Assembly (NCBI GenBank): GCA_938004315.1
Contig: CALKWG010000282.1
Span: 1-6,912, forward strand
DNA length: 6,912 nucleotides
Direction: 5' to 3'
Source: an uncultured Spirochaetaceae bacterium
GTDB lineage: Bacteria; Spirochaetota; Spirochaetia; Treponematales; UBA12059
Shown here: piece by piece, positions 6,083 through 6,912 of the stretch
Layout: every line of letters starts with the position of its first letter
How positions within the stretch are numbered: position 1 is the first letter of the stretch
Notes under the pieces: model-generated
Seen by the model: the letters and a program-made list of their open reading frames with translations, nothing else
What the model was told of the DNA's origin: nothing
Database searches by the model: none
Position numbers and translations under genes: made by a program

Positions 6083-6912
6083 ATGAACCATATGACCGCC
6101 GAGCTCCTGGCCCCCGCCGGCAGCCCCGAGGCCCTCGACGCCGCCGTCGCCGAAGGCGCCGACGCCGTTTACCTCGGCCTTAAGAACTTCAACGCGCGCA
6201 TGCGCACGGCCAACTTCGCCTACAGCCAGTTCGAGGCCGCGACCGAGAGCCTGCACAAGCTCGGCAAGAAGATCTACGTCACCGTCAACACCGTCTTCGA
6301 ACAGCGCGAGGCCGACCGCGTCTACCAGCTCCTGCAGTACCTTGAGCGCGTCGGCCCCGACGGCATCATCGTGCAGGACCTGGGCGTCGTAAAGATGGCC
6401 CGCGACCATTTCCCCGGGCTCAAGCTGCATGCCTCTACCCAGATGAACGTGGCCTCCGCCGCGGGCGCGAATTTCCTGTCGCGCTACGGGTTTAAGCGCG
6501 TCGTGCTGTCGCGGGAGCTGTCGCTGGACGAGCTCAAGGCCGTCCGCGCCTCCACGAACATGGAGCTAGAGACCTTCGTGCACGGCGCGCTCTGCGTGAG
6601 CGCCTCGGGCCTCTGCCTCTTCTCCAGCTACTTAGGCGGCCGTTCGGCCAACCGCGGCGCCTGCACCCAAGCCTGCCGCCGCCTCTTCCGCAGCGAGGGC
6701 GACGACGACGGCTACTACTTCAGCCCCGACGACCTGCAGCTCGTGGAGCGCATCCCCGAGCTGGTCGAGGCCGGCGTCTCGAGCCTGAAGATCGAGGGCC
6801 GCATGAAGAGCGCCGATTACGTGGGCAGCGTCGTGGCGGCCTATCGCTACATGCTGGACAACTGGCGCTTCGACCGCGAGCGCGCCGCCAGCAAGGCCCT
6901 GTCCATGCTGCA
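6083..6912 (+). CDS. U32 'peptidase' family protein, 3' end missing (partial)
   Basis: The first 276 residues are visible and the frame is still open at the window edge. The N-terminus ELLAPAGSPEALDAAVAEGADAVYLG is diagnostic of the family (residues 7-32), as are KLHASTQMNV (114-123), the U32 signature around ETFVHGALCVSASGLC (163-178) and SLKIEGRMKS (234-243). Despite the name, characterised relatives are hydroxylation factors for tRNA U34 (TrhP/YegQ), 23S rRNA (RlhA) or ubiquinone (UbiU/UbiV), and UbiU/UbiV bind a [4Fe-4S] cluster through four Cys. Here C171, C178, C194 and C198 (GLC, GACTQAC) are probable cluster ligands. RNA modification is the likelier role, but the substrate cannot be chosen from this fragment. 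It has its own strong promoter and SD, and unlike the upstream genes it uses ATC for every Ile codon, hinting at higher expression. The wording closely resembles spirochaete homologues as I remember them. Confidence 0.92.
   Translation, partial: MNHMTAELLAPAGSPEALDAAVAEGADAVYLGLKNFNARMRTANFAYSQFEAATESLHKLGKKIYVTVNTVFEQREADRVYQLLQYLERVGPDGIIVQDLGVVKMARDHFPGLKLHASTQMNVASAAGANFLSRYGFKRVVLSRELSLDELKAVRASTNMELETFVHGALCVSASGLCLFSSYLGGRSANRGACTQACRRLFRSEGDDDGYYFSPDDLQLVERIPELVEAGVSSLKIEGRMKSADYVGSVVAAYRYMLDNWRFDRERAASKALSML

Noticed and set aside
6014..6430. 138-aa open frame on the - strand overlapping the U32 gene and its promoter
   Set aside because: It is antisense to a clearly conserved coding sequence and its composition (Gly/Val/Leu/Glu) mirrors the opposite strand.

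Overview
The window is GC-rich (roughly two thirds GC by eye), densely coding bacterial DNA with every supported gene on the + strand. It looks chromosomal and housekeeping in nature. The U32-family protein at the right end has wording I associate with spirochaete (Treponema/Spirochaeta-type) homologues, so a GC-rich member of Spirochaetota is my best guess. That placement rests on memory of the family and not on a search.

Layout, left to right: (1) the C-terminal three quarters of LexA, the SOS repressor-protease, entering from outside the window; (2) holA, the DNA polymerase III delta (clamp-loader) subunit, starting at a GTG only 5 nt after the lexA stop, so the two are very probably co-transcribed; (3) after a 90-nt gap with a possible promoter, a 581-aa PAS-GGDEF-EAL protein for cyclic-di-GMP turnover; (4) after another 90-nt gap, an 862-aa, Ala/Leu/Arg-rich, apparently soluble and helical protein that I do not recognise; (5) after a 105-nt gap containing a perfect TATAAT box, the first 276 codons of a U32 'peptidase'-family protein, cut off by the right edge. 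In characterised members this family consists of Fe-S-dependent RNA or ubiquinone hydroxylation factors.

lexA and holA form a DNA damage/replication pair. The three downstream genes each have their own candidate promoter, so they look like single units that are merely adjacent; nothing in the sequence ties them into one pathway. No tRNA, rRNA, CRISPR array, insertion sequence, phage gene or convincing terminator was found, and no stretch over 300 nt lacks a gene. The points most worth a second look are the unrecognised 862-aa protein with its possibly leaderless start, and the c-di-GMP enzyme that keeps both active sites but lacks the inhibitory I-site. I do not see evidence for a new multi-gene system here.
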